Assembly (NCBI GenBank): GCA_003246455.1
Contig: QKAF01000055.1
Coordinates: forward strand, 62,001 to 126,000
Direction of reading: 5' to 3'
Length of the DNA stretch: 64,000 nucleotides
Source of the DNA: Bacteroidota bacterium
GTDB taxonomy: Bacteria; Bacteroidota; Ignavibacteria; SZUA-365
Each line of letters opens with the position of its first letter. Within the stretch, counting starts at the first letter, position 1. Shown here piece after piece: positions 1 through 8,222 of this stretch. A program made the translations under genes and the position numbers. A model generated the notes under the pieces. That model was not told the DNA's origin, made no database searches, and worked only from the letters and a program-made list of their open reading frames with translations.

Positions 1-63
1 AAAGTAAGGATTTTCAGGTATGGAACAAATCAGATATCCTCGATCATCATTGGGGATAGCGCA

Positions 64-1188
64 TCAGGCGGACTCCCGTCCGGCCCGGGTCGCGGCATGC
101 TTGACCGCGAGCTGGCCGCAGGCGGCATCGATGTCCCTGCCGGAGCTGGACCGCAGCATGACCGTGACTCGCAGAGCGCGCAGCTGCCGCGCGAATTCCT
201 CGATGTGTTCGCGTGGCGGCGAGCGGAGTTCCAGCGGCAGTCCTTCCGGATATGCGGATGCGATGGGATGAAAAGGAATGATGTTGACCTTGCTCGGGAC
301 GCGGCGCGAAAGCCTGGCCAGCCGGCGTGCGTCGATCTCCTGGTCATTCAGACCGTCGAACAGGATATACTCCCACGTGACCCTGCGGCGCGTCTTCTGG
401 TAATAGTATTCGGCTGCGGCGAGGATGTCCGCCAGCGGGAATTTCTTGTTGATGGGCATGAGCCGGCGGCGCAGATCGTCGGTCGTTGCGTGAAGCGAGA
501 CGGCGAGTTTGATCTTTCGGTCTTCGTCGGCCAGACGCCGGATGCCGTCGACGAGCCCCGCAGTCGACACGGTGATGTGGCTGGCGGCGATACCCCCGGA
601 CTTTTCATGCGTGAGAATCTCGACCGACCGCATCACGTTCTCGTAATTGAGCATCGGTTCACCCATCCCCATGAATACCAGGTTTGTGATGCGCTGGTCG
701 CTTCGCTGCTGCACGGCCAGGTACTGCCCGAGGATTTCCCCCGGGGTCAGGTTGCGTTTCAGCTTCATCGACGCTGTCGCGCAGAATTTGCAGTCCAGCG
801 GACAGCCCACCTGCGTCGAGACGCAGATCGTGAGCCGTCGGGGCTGGCCTTCGTCCTCGCTTTCGGAGGGAATCAGCACGGTTTCGATTTCGCGTCCGTC
901 CGCGAGACGCAGAAGGAACTTCCGCGTTCCGTCGATGCTGTGCTGTTCCCGCAGCACCTCCGGATGCACGATGGCGAAGCGACGCGCGAGTTCTTCGCGA
1001 AGCGCGACGGGAAGGTTGGCGCATTCGTCGAACGCATCCACGCCGGCGCGATACAGCCAGTGGAAAAGCTGATCTCCGCGATAGCGCGGCAGCTGCGCGG
1101 CAGCGCAGGTTTCCCGCAGCTCTTCGAGCGTCTGTCCGAAAAGGTTGGGGAGGGGCGTCGCGGTTCCGGCGGTTTTTTCCTGATCCAT
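64..1188 (-). CDS. rlmN: 23S rRNA (adenine-2503-C2)-methyltransferase, radical SAM
   Basis: RlmN methylates C2 of A2503 in 23S rRNA, and of A37 in some tRNAs, using an iron-sulfur cluster, SAM and a methyl-cysteine intermediate in the cytoplasm. The 374-residue product has the cluster motif C129-x3-C133-x2-C136 (GCPLDCKFC). It also has the two further family cysteines: C122 in CVSTQVGC, and C357 in the C-terminal RDIDAACGQL block, which corresponds to the residue methylated in E. coli. Length is normal for the family. The frame stays open 44 codons upstream, but those residues resemble nothing, so I start at the ATG whose complement lies at 1186-1188. No good Shine-Dalgarno is visible there. 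It is divergent from the DUF2279 gene. Confidence 0.95.
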   Translation of the reverse strand: MDQEKTAGTATPLPNLFGQTLEELRETCAAAQLPRYRGDQLFHWLYRAGVDAFDECANLPVALREELARRFAIVHPEVLREQHSIDGTRKFLLRLADGREIETVLIPSESEDEGQPRRLTICVSTQVGCPLDCKFCATASMKLKRNLTPGEILGQYLAVQQRSDQRITNLVFMGMGEPMLNYENVMRSVEILTHEKSGGIAASHITVSTAGLVDGIRRLADEDRKIKLAVSLHATTDDLRRRLMPINKKFPLADILAAAEYYYQKTRRRVTWEYILFDGLNDQEIDARRLARLSRRVPSKVNIIPFHPIASAYPEGLPLELRSPPREHIEEFARQLRALRVTVMLRSSSGRDIDAACGQLAVKHAATRAGRESA

Positions 1189-1297
1189 GACGGAATGTAG
1201 TAAATTCGAGTGGAAAATCGACTTGTACACCGTGAAGCACCATGCTACATTACATGGAATATGCTGAAACCGCTTTATCATTCTGATTCTACACACC

Positions 1298-2371
1298 GTG
1301 CATCGCATCACAATCCCCACGCTTCTTCTCTTCGCTCTCTGCAGCGCTCATACGCTTACCGCCCAGGAATCTTCAGGCATCGCACCGCTTCCCGCAGCTC
1401 TCTCCGGCCCGGGCATCGCCACGGCATTCCGTGCGGATGCGACTGATGCCGCGGGAGAGGCCGTTCGGACGCCCGGTTTTTCGGAGAATGTCGTGTCGGG
1501 AAACCCGGAAGTGCGAGGCGCGGAATCCGACAGCGTGAAGGAGGCGGTGCCGTTCGACGGGTACGATCCGGAGGTGACGCACTGGCAGTGGGGGCATGCC
1601 GCGATCGTCGGCGGCGTTCTCGGCGCGGCCGTGACCGGCATTCACATCTACCAGCAGAATGCCTGGTGGAAGGACCAGCGTACGAGTTTCCATTTCCAGA
1701 ACGACGCGGATTACGCGCTCAACGTCGACAAGGCCGGACATTTCTTCGGCGGCGCCTTCGGTTCCTTTCTCGGACGCAAGTCTCTCGAATGGTCCGGGGC
1801 TTCGAAGACCACCGCTGTCTGGGGCGGTTTCGCCCTGGGTGCGCTGTTCGAGCTGTACGTGGAATTCGAGGACGGTTTCGCCCGTGACTGGGGATTCAGC
1901 CCCGGCGACGCGACCGCCGACGTCATCGGTGCCGCATGGCCTCTTGCACAGCATTACGTGCCCGGAATGGAGTTCGTGCAGCCCAAGTTCTCGTATTTCC
2001 CCTCGCAGGCGCTGCTCGACGGAAATCACGACGGGAACATGATCGACGATTACGAAGGCCAGACCTTCTGGATGGGAATCCACGTGCACGGACTGCTTCC
2101 GCGCTCGTGGAAACCGTACTGGCCCGAATGGCTGGGAATCGCTGTGGGCGTGTCCGTACGGAACATGCCCATCCGCGTCAACGGGACGGTCACGTACGGG
2201 AATCCCCTGGAACGGAATATCATTCTTGCGCTCGATTACGACGTGACGAAGATCATTCCCGGGGACACCTGGCTTCTCGTCGCCCTCAAGGAAGCTCTCA
2301 ACTTCATCCATTTTCCTTCTCCGGCGATTCGGATCTCCCCGAATTTCGTGAGCTACGGGCTGTATTTCTGA
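1298..2371 (+). CDS. DUF2279 (YfiM-like) secreted protein
   Basis: The 357-residue protein begins at a GTG that gives a clear signal peptide (MHRITIPTLLLFALC...LTAQ, cleavage near residue 22). The recognisable core is DKAGHFFGG near residue 144, followed by a Gly/Ala-rich stretch with probable membrane helices and the block DWGFSPGDATADVIGA. This is the pattern of DUF2279 (YfiM) proteins found across Bacteroidota and relatives, whose function is unknown. The N-terminal ~120 residues before the core are low complexity and family-specific. The glycosyltransferase gene follows 14 bp later, so the two may be co-transcribed. The family call rests on the core motif; biochemical function cannot be inferred. 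Confidence 0.75.
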   Translation: MHRITIPTLLLFALCSAHTLTAQESSGIAPLPAALSGPGIATAFRADATDAAGEAVRTPGFSENVVSGNPEVRGAESDSVKEAVPFDGYDPEVTHWQWGHAAIVGGVLGAAVTGIHIYQQNAWWKDQRTSFHFQNDADYALNVDKAGHFFGGAFGSFLGRKSLEWSGASKTTAVWGGFALGALFELYVEFEDGFARDWGFSPGDATADVIGAAWPLAQHYVPGMEFVQPKFSYFPSQALLDGNHDGNMIDDYEGQTFWMGIHVHGLLPRSWKPYWPEWLGIAVGVSVRNMPIRVNGTVTYGNPLERNIILALDYDVTKIIPGDTWLLVALKEALNFIHFPSPAIRISPNFVSYGLYF

Positions 2372-2385
2372 GAGGGATCCCCGCG

Positions 2386-3108
2386 TTGATCAGTATCATC
2401 ATACCCGCCTATAATGAAGAAAAACTCCTGCCGCAGATCCTTGCGCAGTTTCCGCCCGCGCTGCGGTCGCGAAAAAACGCGGAGATAATCGTCAGCGACG
2501 GCGGCAGCACGGACGGGACGGTGGAGATCGCCGAGCGCGAAGGAGCCGTGGTCGTGCAGCACAGGGAAGACCGCCGCCAGACGATCGCGGAGGGCAGAAA
2601 CCAGGGCGCTGCGGCAGCGCGGGGAGAGATCCTGGTTTTCATCAATGCGGATGTGCGTATCAGCGACGCGGACCTCTTCCTCGCCGAAGCCGAACGGCTT
2701 GCCGCGGACACGCGGGTGGCGGGTGTCACCAGCGTGGTGCATGTTTTTCCGGAAGAGGAAATATTCGCGGACCGGCTGTTCCACCTCTGGCACAACAGCT
2801 ATGTGCGTTTTCTGAATTTCATCGGGGAGGGGATGGGACGAGGGGAGTGTCAGATCCTCAAGGCGGAGATGTTCCGCCGGGTGGGCGGCTACAATGCCGC
2901 GATGGTGGCGGGGGAGGACTACGATCTGTTCCGGCGGGTGCGGAAGAACGGCCGCATCGTGATGATGTCCGGCGTCACGGTCTTCGAGTCCCCGCGGCGT
3001 TTTCGCAAGTACGGTTATCTCCATATTCTCTGGGGATGGACGCGCAACGCGCTCGCCGTCATCTTCCGTAACGCGTCTTCAAGCGAGGAATGGGAGGCCG
3101 TCCGTTGA
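2386..3108 (+). CDS. Family 2 glycosyltransferase
   Basis: A GT-A fold transferase of about 240 residues that likely moves a sugar from a nucleotide sugar to a cell-surface acceptor on the cytoplasmic face. It opens with ISIIIPAYNEEK, has the nucleotide-binding SDGGSTDGT motif and a metal site FINADV in the DxD position, and carries GEDYDLFRRV as the ED catalytic block. Length fits the short, single-domain GT2 group (TIGR04283-like). I chose the TTG at 2386 because it sits exactly before the conserved first strand and is preceded by GAGAGG at good spacing. The frame is open further upstream but overlaps the DUF2279 gene. Donor and acceptor cannot be read from sequence. Confidence 0.85.
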   Translation: MISIIIPAYNEEKLLPQILAQFPPALRSRKNAEIIVSDGGSTDGTVEIAEREGAVVVQHREDRRQTIAEGRNQGAAAARGEILVFINADVRISDADLFLAEAERLAADTRVAGVTSVVHVFPEEEIFADRLFHLWHNSYVRFLNFIGEGMGRGECQILKAEMFRRVGGYNAAMVAGEDYDLFRRVRKNGRIVMMSGVTVFESPRRFRKYGYLHILWGWTRNALAVIFRNASSSEEWEAVR

Positions 3109-3165
3109 TTTCTTTATATTACCCGACGGCCCGTCGATGATGTTTGTGAATTTCGGAGGCTTAAA

Positions 3166-3996
3166 ATGAAATATCAGATTCTGCGTATAACCGTTTTTCT
3201 GCTTGCCGTTTCCGTGTCCGGCAGTTTCCTCACCGCCTGCAGCGACGACGATGGGGACCCGCCCGCGAACGCCGATGTCCCCATGGTGCTCATCCCGGCG
3301 GGGAGCTTCACGATGGGGGATCAGCATGGCGACGGGCAGCCGAATGAGAAGCCCGCCCGGACGGTCGCACTCGACGGCTTCTACATGAGCAAATACGAAA
3401 TCACGCAGAAGGCGTACCAGTCTGTCATGGGAGGCAACCCGAGTATCAACCGGGGCGACAACAAGCCGGTCGACAATGTGACCTGGTTCAATGCGCTGGA
3501 ATTCTGCAACGCGCTTTCGCAGAGGGACGGTTTCGAACCGTGCTATACCGATATCAGCGGCAGCCTGTCGCTCGACGTGAATGCCAACGGCTACCGCCTT
3601 CCCACGGAAGCGGAGTGGGAGTATGCCTGCAAGGCCGGCACTGCGACTTCGTACTATAACGGCAACGGTCAGGCGGATCTCTCCCGAGCAGGATGGTATT
3701 CCGGGAACGCGGGCGGCGGGACGCATGACGTGGGCCAGCGCGAAGCCAACAGCTTCGGTCTCTGCGACATGCACGGAAACGTTTTCGAGTGGTGCTGGGA
3801 CTGGTATCTCCCCGATTACTACAGCAAGGGAGAAAACCTGAATCCTCTCGGTCCTCAGGGCGGCACCGAGCGCGTGTGCCGCGGAGGTTCGTATTTCGTC
3901 TTCGAATACGGATGCCGTTCCACCTTTCGTTCGACACTCAAACCGACGATTCCGAGCCGCGATATCGGCTTCAGGGTCGTACGGAAGGCGTCCTAG
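3166..3996 (+). CDS. SUMF1/formylglycine-generating-enzyme-fold lipoprotein
   Basis: The 276-residue product has a lipoprotein signal with lipobox LTAC near residue 25, followed by an acidic linker. The rest is one SUMF1/FGE-sulfatase domain: MVLIPAGSFTMGD, the FYMSKYEITQ strand, RLPTEAEWEYA, and NVFEWCWDWY, ending in CRGGSYF...DIGFRVVRKA. True formylglycine-generating enzymes use two cysteines after the RGGS motif. Here the first position is Val (RGGSYFVFEYGCRS), so sulfatase activation is unlikely, and a binding or structural role at the membrane surface is more plausible. No sulfatase gene is nearby. AGGCTTAAA precedes the ATG. The 232 bp after it contain short direct repeats. Confidence 0.86.
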   Translation: MKYQILRITVFLLAVSVSGSFLTACSDDDGDPPANADVPMVLIPAGSFTMGDQHGDGQPNEKPARTVALDGFYMSKYEITQKAYQSVMGGNPSINRGDNKPVDNVTWFNALEFCNALSQRDGFEPCYTDISGSLSLDVNANGYRLPTEAEWEYACKAGTATSYYNGNGQADLSRAGWYSGNAGGGTHDVGQREANSFGLCDMHGNVFEWCWDWYLPDYYSKGENLNPLGPQGGTERVCRGGSYFVFEYGCRSTFRSTLKPTIPSRDIGFRVVRKAS

Positions 3997-4118
3997 CAAA
4001 TCCCCCGGGCAGGAGCGGCGGCGCCGTCCGCCATCGGGGGGAATCCGCGGAAGGGCCAAGGAACCTATTCCGCGGCTCCCGGGTTCGGATCAGTGTAGCC
4101 CGGACGGATCTATGAACG

Positions 4119-4147
4119 GATAAGCACATATGCACTGATAAGCACAT
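4119..4147. repeat. Two 11-bp direct repeats upstream of the S41 protease gene
   Basis: GATAAGCACAT occurs at 4119-4129 and again at 4137-4147, an 18-bp period, inside the 232-bp gap between the SUMF1 lipoprotein and the S41 protease gene. The surrounding stretch is much richer in A and T than the flanking genes. The repeats could be binding sites for a regulator or could be chance. No regulator can be named. Confidence 0.6.
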
Positions 4148-4228
4148 TGATTTGCAGCGCTTCATTGCGTACACTGCACATATCTTGTTGACTTGATTAT
4201 ACGATAATCTGCGATAGAGGCTGACCAT

Positions 4229-5830
4229 ATGTTCAAGCAGAAATTCTCGGTGGTAAGTGTTTTCATACTGCTTGTTTTCGGAATCTTCATGGGTACACAG
4301 ATCCGTGCGATTTCCGAAGACAACATTTATGAACAGTTTGCCAAGTTCAAGGATGTCCTGAACTACACACAGAAGTATTACGTCGACGAAGTGAAGGTCG
4401 GCGACCTGGTGACGCATGCCATCGAAGGGATGCTCAAATCGCTGGATCCGCATTCCGTCTACATCAGTCCCAAGCAGCTGGAGAAGGTCCAGGAGGATTT
4501 CAAGGGCAGCTTCGAAGGCATCGGCATCGAGTTCCGCATCGTCAACGATACGATCACGGTGGCCAACGTCATCTTCGGCGGACCGTCTGAAAAGGTGGGT
4601 ATGCTCGCAGGTGACAAAATCGTCGTCATCGACGGCGAATCGGCCGTGAAGATCGAGAATGAAGACGTGCAGAAGAAGCTGCGCGGTGAGAAGGGGACGA
4701 AGGTCACCGTCGGCGTGATGCGTCCCGGTATCTCCAAGCCCATCGACATCACGATCACGCGCGACAAGATTCCTCTCTACAGCGTGACGGCCTCGTTCAT
4801 GCTCGAAGACGGTGTCGGCTATCTGAGCATCAACCGCTTCGCCGCGAACACCTATGATGAATTCCTCAACGGCCTCCGTGAGCTCAAGGCGAAGGGGATG
4901 ACGAAGCTGGTGCTCGATCTGCGCGGGAATCCCGGCGGCTACCTCGAGCAGAGTTTCCGCATGGCGAACGAGTTCCTCAAAAACGGTCAGAAGATCGTTT
5001 ATACCAAGGGACGCCGGGCAGACTTCGATGAGAATTTCAATGCGACCGGCAGCGGAGAATTCCAGGAACTCCCGCTTATCGTCCTCCTGAGCAATGGCAG
5101 CGCATCCGCGAGCGAAATCGTCGCCGGTGCCGTGCAGGATCACGACCGCGGCCTCATCGTCGGTGAGACGTCATTCGGCAAGGGCCTGGTCCAGCGCCAG
5201 TTCGAGCTGTCCGACGGTTCGGCCTTCCGCCTGACGACGGCGCGCTATTACACGCCCAGCGGGCGTATCATCCAGCGTCCGTACGACGGGAGCGACGAAG
5301 ATTACTACAAGGGCGCGTATGACCGCGACGAAGTTTCCGGCGACAACATCCAGCATACGGAAGAAGCCGACAGCAGCCGTCCGCAGTTCAAGACGGATGC
5401 CGGTCGCGTGGTGTACGGCGGCGGCGGAATCACACCGGACTACATCGTTCGCTACGATCCGCTGAAATCCTACGCGGTGCACATGCGTCTGCACATCTTT
5501 GAATTCACGACATCGTATCTCGACAAGGCCGGCGCGAAACTGCGGGCAAAGTATGAAACCGCCGACGCTCAGCAGTTCGCGGGAGAATTCAAGGTCAGTG
5601 ACGGCATGATGCAGGACTTCATCGAATTCGGAAAAGCGCGCGGCGTCGAATTCAATAAAGAAGAATACAACACGGACAAGGAATGGCTGCGCGCTTCGAT
5701 CGAAGCCCAGGTCGCCCGCACTCTCTTCGGGAACGAGGGGCAGTTCCGCGTACTGCTCAAACTGGATCCGCAGTTCCAGAAAGCGCTGACGCTTTTCCCC
5801 GAAGCAAAGAAAATTGCAGGACTTCGCTGA
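4229..5830 (+). CDS. S41 family C-terminal processing peptidase (CtpA/Tsp-like)
   Basis: A periplasmic serine protease that trims the C termini of target proteins. The 533-residue protein has an N-terminal signal or anchor segment (KFSVVSVFILLVFGIFMG). This is followed by a Tsp-type helical region, a PDZ domain around residues 90-175 with GIGIEF and GDKIVVIDG, and the S41 domain. The catalytic pair is visible: Ser293 in NGSASASEI and Lys318 in TSFGKGLVQ, 25 residues apart as in E. coli Tsp, with D304 at the third conserved position. About 130 residues follow the catalytic core, longer than the minimal CtpA, as often seen in Bacteroidota. The gene ends just before a strong terminator hairpin and has a long AT-rich leader, so it is probably its own transcription unit. 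Confidence 0.94.
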   Translation: MFKQKFSVVSVFILLVFGIFMGTQIRAISEDNIYEQFAKFKDVLNYTQKYYVDEVKVGDLVTHAIEGMLKSLDPHSVYISPKQLEKVQEDFKGSFEGIGIEFRIVNDTITVANVIFGGPSEKVGMLAGDKIVVIDGESAVKIENEDVQKKLRGEKGTKVTVGVMRPGISKPIDITITRDKIPLYSVTASFMLEDGVGYLSINRFAANTYDEFLNGLRELKAKGMTKLVLDLRGNPGGYLEQSFRMANEFLKNGQKIVYTKGRRADFDENFNATGSGEFQELPLIVLLSNGSASASEIVAGAVQDHDRGLIVGETSFGKGLVQRQFELSDGSAFRLTTARYYTPSGRIIQRPYDGSDEDYYKGAYDRDEVSGDNIQHTEEADSSRPQFKTDAGRVVYGGGGITPDYIVRYDPLKSYAVHMRLHIFEFTTSYLDKAGAKLRAKYETADAQQFAGEFKVSDGMMQDFIEFGKARGVEFNKEEYNTDKEWLRASIEAQVARTLFGNEGQFRVLLKLDPQFQKALTLFPEAKKIAGLR

Positions 5831-5861
5831 TCACAATCCCGTGAAGCTGAACGATCATCGT

Positions 5862-6758
5862 ATGAAACGTGGTTTCCAAAGGAACCACGTTTCCTTTTTC
5901 AGGTCACCGCGCCTGGCCGGATCCGTCATGATTCTGGCAGCGGTGCTTCTGTGGATTCCTGTGCCCGATTCGGCTGCGCACGCGCAGTCCGGTACGCGCA
6001 CGGGGGGCTGTCCGGTTTCTTCTGCGAATCTCCATGTCTTCCAGGAGGGGGAGGAGCTCCTGTACGAAGTGAGCTATCTCGGGATGGGGCTTGGGAGCAT
6101 CAGAACCAGGGTGACCGCGGTCGATACCACGAAAGGCAGACGCCGCTTCGCTGCGGAGTGTCTGATCCGCACGTACCACGGCGTCCCGTTCATCACCCTC
6201 AATACCCTGTTCCAATCCGTCATGGGCGATTCGCTCGAGTCGGTATTCTTCCGGAATAAGGAGTATTTCCCCGAGGAGTCCGCATACAAGTACATCGAAT
6301 ACACCTTTCCGAAGCAGCAGAACCGCGTTTTCATTACGGAAACGTTCGACAACAACCCGGACTGGCGCAAACAGGACACGCTGCAGCTCGAGGGGAAACG
6401 CTGGCAGGATGGCCTCTCCCTGTTTTTTTTCGCACGCGCCCTCTCGCACACGTCGTCGCTCTGCCATGTCCCGGTACTGATGTACTTTACCAAGGCGACG
6501 ACGACCGTGCACTTCGGCGTCGAAAAGGAGGAAGAGGATATCGATGCGGTCGATTACGATATCCGGTGCCGCAAGCTGGAGGGCGAAACGGGATTCACCG
6601 GGATTTTCGGACTGACAGGCGGCTTCGAGGGCTGGTTCAGCGATGACGCCGCCGCGATTCCGATCCGGGCGAAGATGCATGTGCTCATCGGCAGCGTGCA
6701 TATCGAATTGATCAAGTGGAAGCGCAAAGGCTGGAGTCCGCCGCGCGCATCAGACTAA
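5862..6758 (+). CDS. DUF3108 domain-containing secreted protein
   Basis: A protein of about 298 residues with a hydrophobic signal segment (MILAAVLLWIPVPDSAAHAQ) and a DUF3108 domain: EELLYEVSYLGMGLGSIRTRV near the start and repeated beta strands such as DGLSLFFFARAL. It ends in a basic, Trp-containing tail. DUF3108 proteins are predicted envelope beta-barrel or lipid-binding-like proteins of unknown function. The start is uncertain. The ATG at 5862 gives a positively charged region before the hydrophobic core but lies at the foot of a terminator hairpin. The ATG at 5928 avoids the hairpin but leaves no charged n-region. The carbonic anhydrase gene follows after 17 bp, so this gene probably opens the group running to the Nudix gene. 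Confidence 0.8.
   Translation: MKRGFQRNHVSFFRSPRLAGSVMILAAVLLWIPVPDSAAHAQSGTRTGGCPVSSANLHVFQEGEELLYEVSYLGMGLGSIRTRVTAVDTTKGRRRFAAECLIRTYHGVPFITLNTLFQSVMGDSLESVFFRNKEYFPEESAYKYIEYTFPKQQNRVFITETFDNNPDWRKQDTLQLEGKRWQDGLSLFFFARALSHTSSLCHVPVLMYFTKATTTVHFGVEKEEEDIDAVDYDIRCRKLEGETGFTGIFGLTGGFEGWFSDDAAAIPIRAKMHVLIGSVHIELIKWKRKGWSPPRASD
5864..5899 (+). terminator. Rho-independent terminator after the S41 protease gene
   Basis: GAAACGTGGTT (5864-5874) pairs perfectly with AACCACGTTTC (5883-5893). Two more C-G pairs can form inside the 8-nt loop, and a run of five T follows at 5895-5899. It lies 34 bp after the protease stop codon and overlaps the most likely start codon of the next gene (5862), which is unusual. 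Confidence 0.8.
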
Positions 6759-6775
6759 ACACGTTTGAGGAATGC

Positions 6776-7348
6776 ATGATTTATCCGTACGAGGGGAAGT
6801 ACCCCGAAATTCATCCCAGTGTGTTCATGACCGAGGACGTCATCGTCATCGGCGACGTCCACATCGCGGAAGACGCGAGTATCTGGTTCGGCACCGTCAT
6901 ACGAGGGGATGTCCATCGTGTGACCATCGGTGCACGCACAAACATCCAGGACAACTGTACGCTGCACGAGACCTGGCAGAAGTATCCGCTGACCATCGGG
7001 GCCGATGTGACCGTCGGCCACGGAGCGGTGCTTCATGCATGCACCATCGAGGACGGGTGCCTGATCGGCATGGGCGCGAAAGTTCTCGATAACGCCGTGG
7101 TCGGTGCTGAATCGCTCGTGGCTGCCGGGTCCGTCGTGCTGGAAAATTCCGTGATCCCGCCGGGTTCTCTTGTCGCGGGTGTGCCCGCACGTGTCCTGCG
7201 CCCCCTGCCGGAGCAGCGGCGGAATGGTTTGAAATTGTACTCGCAAAACTACCAGCACTATGTCGCGCAGTACCGGAAACACCGTGACCTCGACAGAGGG
7301 CTGGATTTCCATTCCTATCTCGAATACAAGCGCACGGGGCGTATATGA
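6776..7348 (+). CDS. Gamma-class carbonic anhydrase family protein
   Basis: A 190-residue left-handed parallel beta-helix protein built from hexapeptide repeats (VIVIGDVHI, ASIWFGTVI, LTIGADVTV). The three histidines expected to bind metal are present: H64 in CTLHET, and H82 and H87 in GHGAVLHAC. Family members hydrate CO2 or act as scaffold or acyltransferase-like proteins (YrdA, PaaY types), so true carbonic anhydrase activity is not certain. GAGG lies 6 nt before the ATG at 6776, and this decides the start against the frame-open extension. Its stop overlaps the nadC start by 4 bp (ATGA), indicating translational coupling. Confidence 0.9.
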   Translation: MIYPYEGKYPEIHPSVFMTEDVIVIGDVHIAEDASIWFGTVIRGDVHRVTIGARTNIQDNCTLHETWQKYPLTIGADVTVGHGAVLHACTIEDGCLIGMGAKVLDNAVVGAESLVAAGSVVLENSVIPPGSLVAGVPARVLRPLPEQRRNGLKLYSQNYQHYVAQYRKHRDLDRGLDFHSYLEYKRTGRI

Positions 7349-8220
7349 GACTCTCGATTCTTCACGACAGCACCATGCTTCAGCGCCTGGAGACGGCACT
7401 GCGGGAGGATGTCGGAACGGGCGACATCACCACCGAATGCACGGTTCCGAACGATCTGCCGGGCGAAGGCATCTTTACCGCGAAGGCGAACGGGATTCTC
7501 TCCGGCATCGAGGTCGCCGCGACGGTCTTTCATCTTGTCGACCAGGACCTGGTGATTGACGCGCGGTATTCCGACGGAATGCCCGTGCTTCGCGGCGCCG
7601 AGATCGCGGCGGTTCGAGGCAACCTCGCCTCGATGCTGACCGCGGAACGTGTCGCGCTGAATTTCCTGCAGCGCATGTCCGGCATCGCCACGGCTGCGGC
7701 TTCCTTCATGAAATTGGTGGAGGGGACGAATGTCCAGATTCTGGATACGAGGAAGACCGTTCCGGGTCTGCGCATTTTCGACAAGCTTGCGGTAAAGCAC
7801 GGCCGCGGGACCAATCACCGTTTCGGACTCGACGACATGGTCCTGATCAAGGACAATCATATCGCCGCCGCCGGCGGTTTGACCGCCGCCGTGGAACTGG
7901 TGACCGGCCGTCTCGGTCCCGATCGGAAAATCAAGGTCGAAGTCGAGGTAACGAGCCTGAATCAGGTCATCGAGGCTATTTCCTGCACCGGAGTCGATAT
8001 CATCATGCTCGATAATTTCTCGATCGATGAGATGGCGACCGCCGTCAAGCTCATTCGCTCGCGAAAGCCGGACGTCAAAATCGAGGCGTCGGGGAATGTC
8101 AGCGAGCAGACCGTCCGTTCCATCGCGGAAACCGGCGTCGACATGATATCCGTCGGCGCGCTGACGCATTCGGTGCGCGCCCTGGATATTTCCTTCAATA
8201 TCACAGAGAAAAAGGATTGA
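7345..8220 (+). CDS. nadC: Nicotinate-nucleotide pyrophosphorylase (carboxylating)
   Basis: NadC (quinolinate phosphoribosyltransferase) converts quinolinate and PRPP to nicotinate mononucleotide, CO2 and pyrophosphate in de novo NAD synthesis. The 291-residue protein has the family blocks in order: ALREDVGTGDITTE near the N terminus, ALNFLQRMSGIAT, the substrate-binding DTRKTVPGLR, GRGTNHRFGLDDMVLIKDNH, and the C-terminal IMLDNF and IEASGNVSE strands. The ATG at 7345 overlaps the stop of the carbonic anhydrase gene. A second ATG at 7375 would also give an intact enzyme. nadA and nadB are not in this window. Confidence 0.96.
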   Translation: MRLSILHDSTMLQRLETALREDVGTGDITTECTVPNDLPGEGIFTAKANGILSGIEVAATVFHLVDQDLVIDARYSDGMPVLRGAEIAAVRGNLASMLTAERVALNFLQRMSGIATAAASFMKLVEGTNVQILDTRKTVPGLRIFDKLAVKHGRGTNHRFGLDDMVLIKDNHIAAAGGLTAAVELVTGRLGPDRKIKVEVEVTSLNQVIEAISCTGVDIIMLDNFSIDEMATAVKLIRSRKPDVKIEASGNVSEQTVRSIAETGVDMISVGALTHSVRALDISFNITEKKD

Positions 8221-8222
8221 TT

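Noticed and set aside
97-1200. A 367-codon plus-strand open frame at the window start
   Set aside because: Antisense to rlmN, whose catalytic cysteines are intact; no domain on the plus strand.
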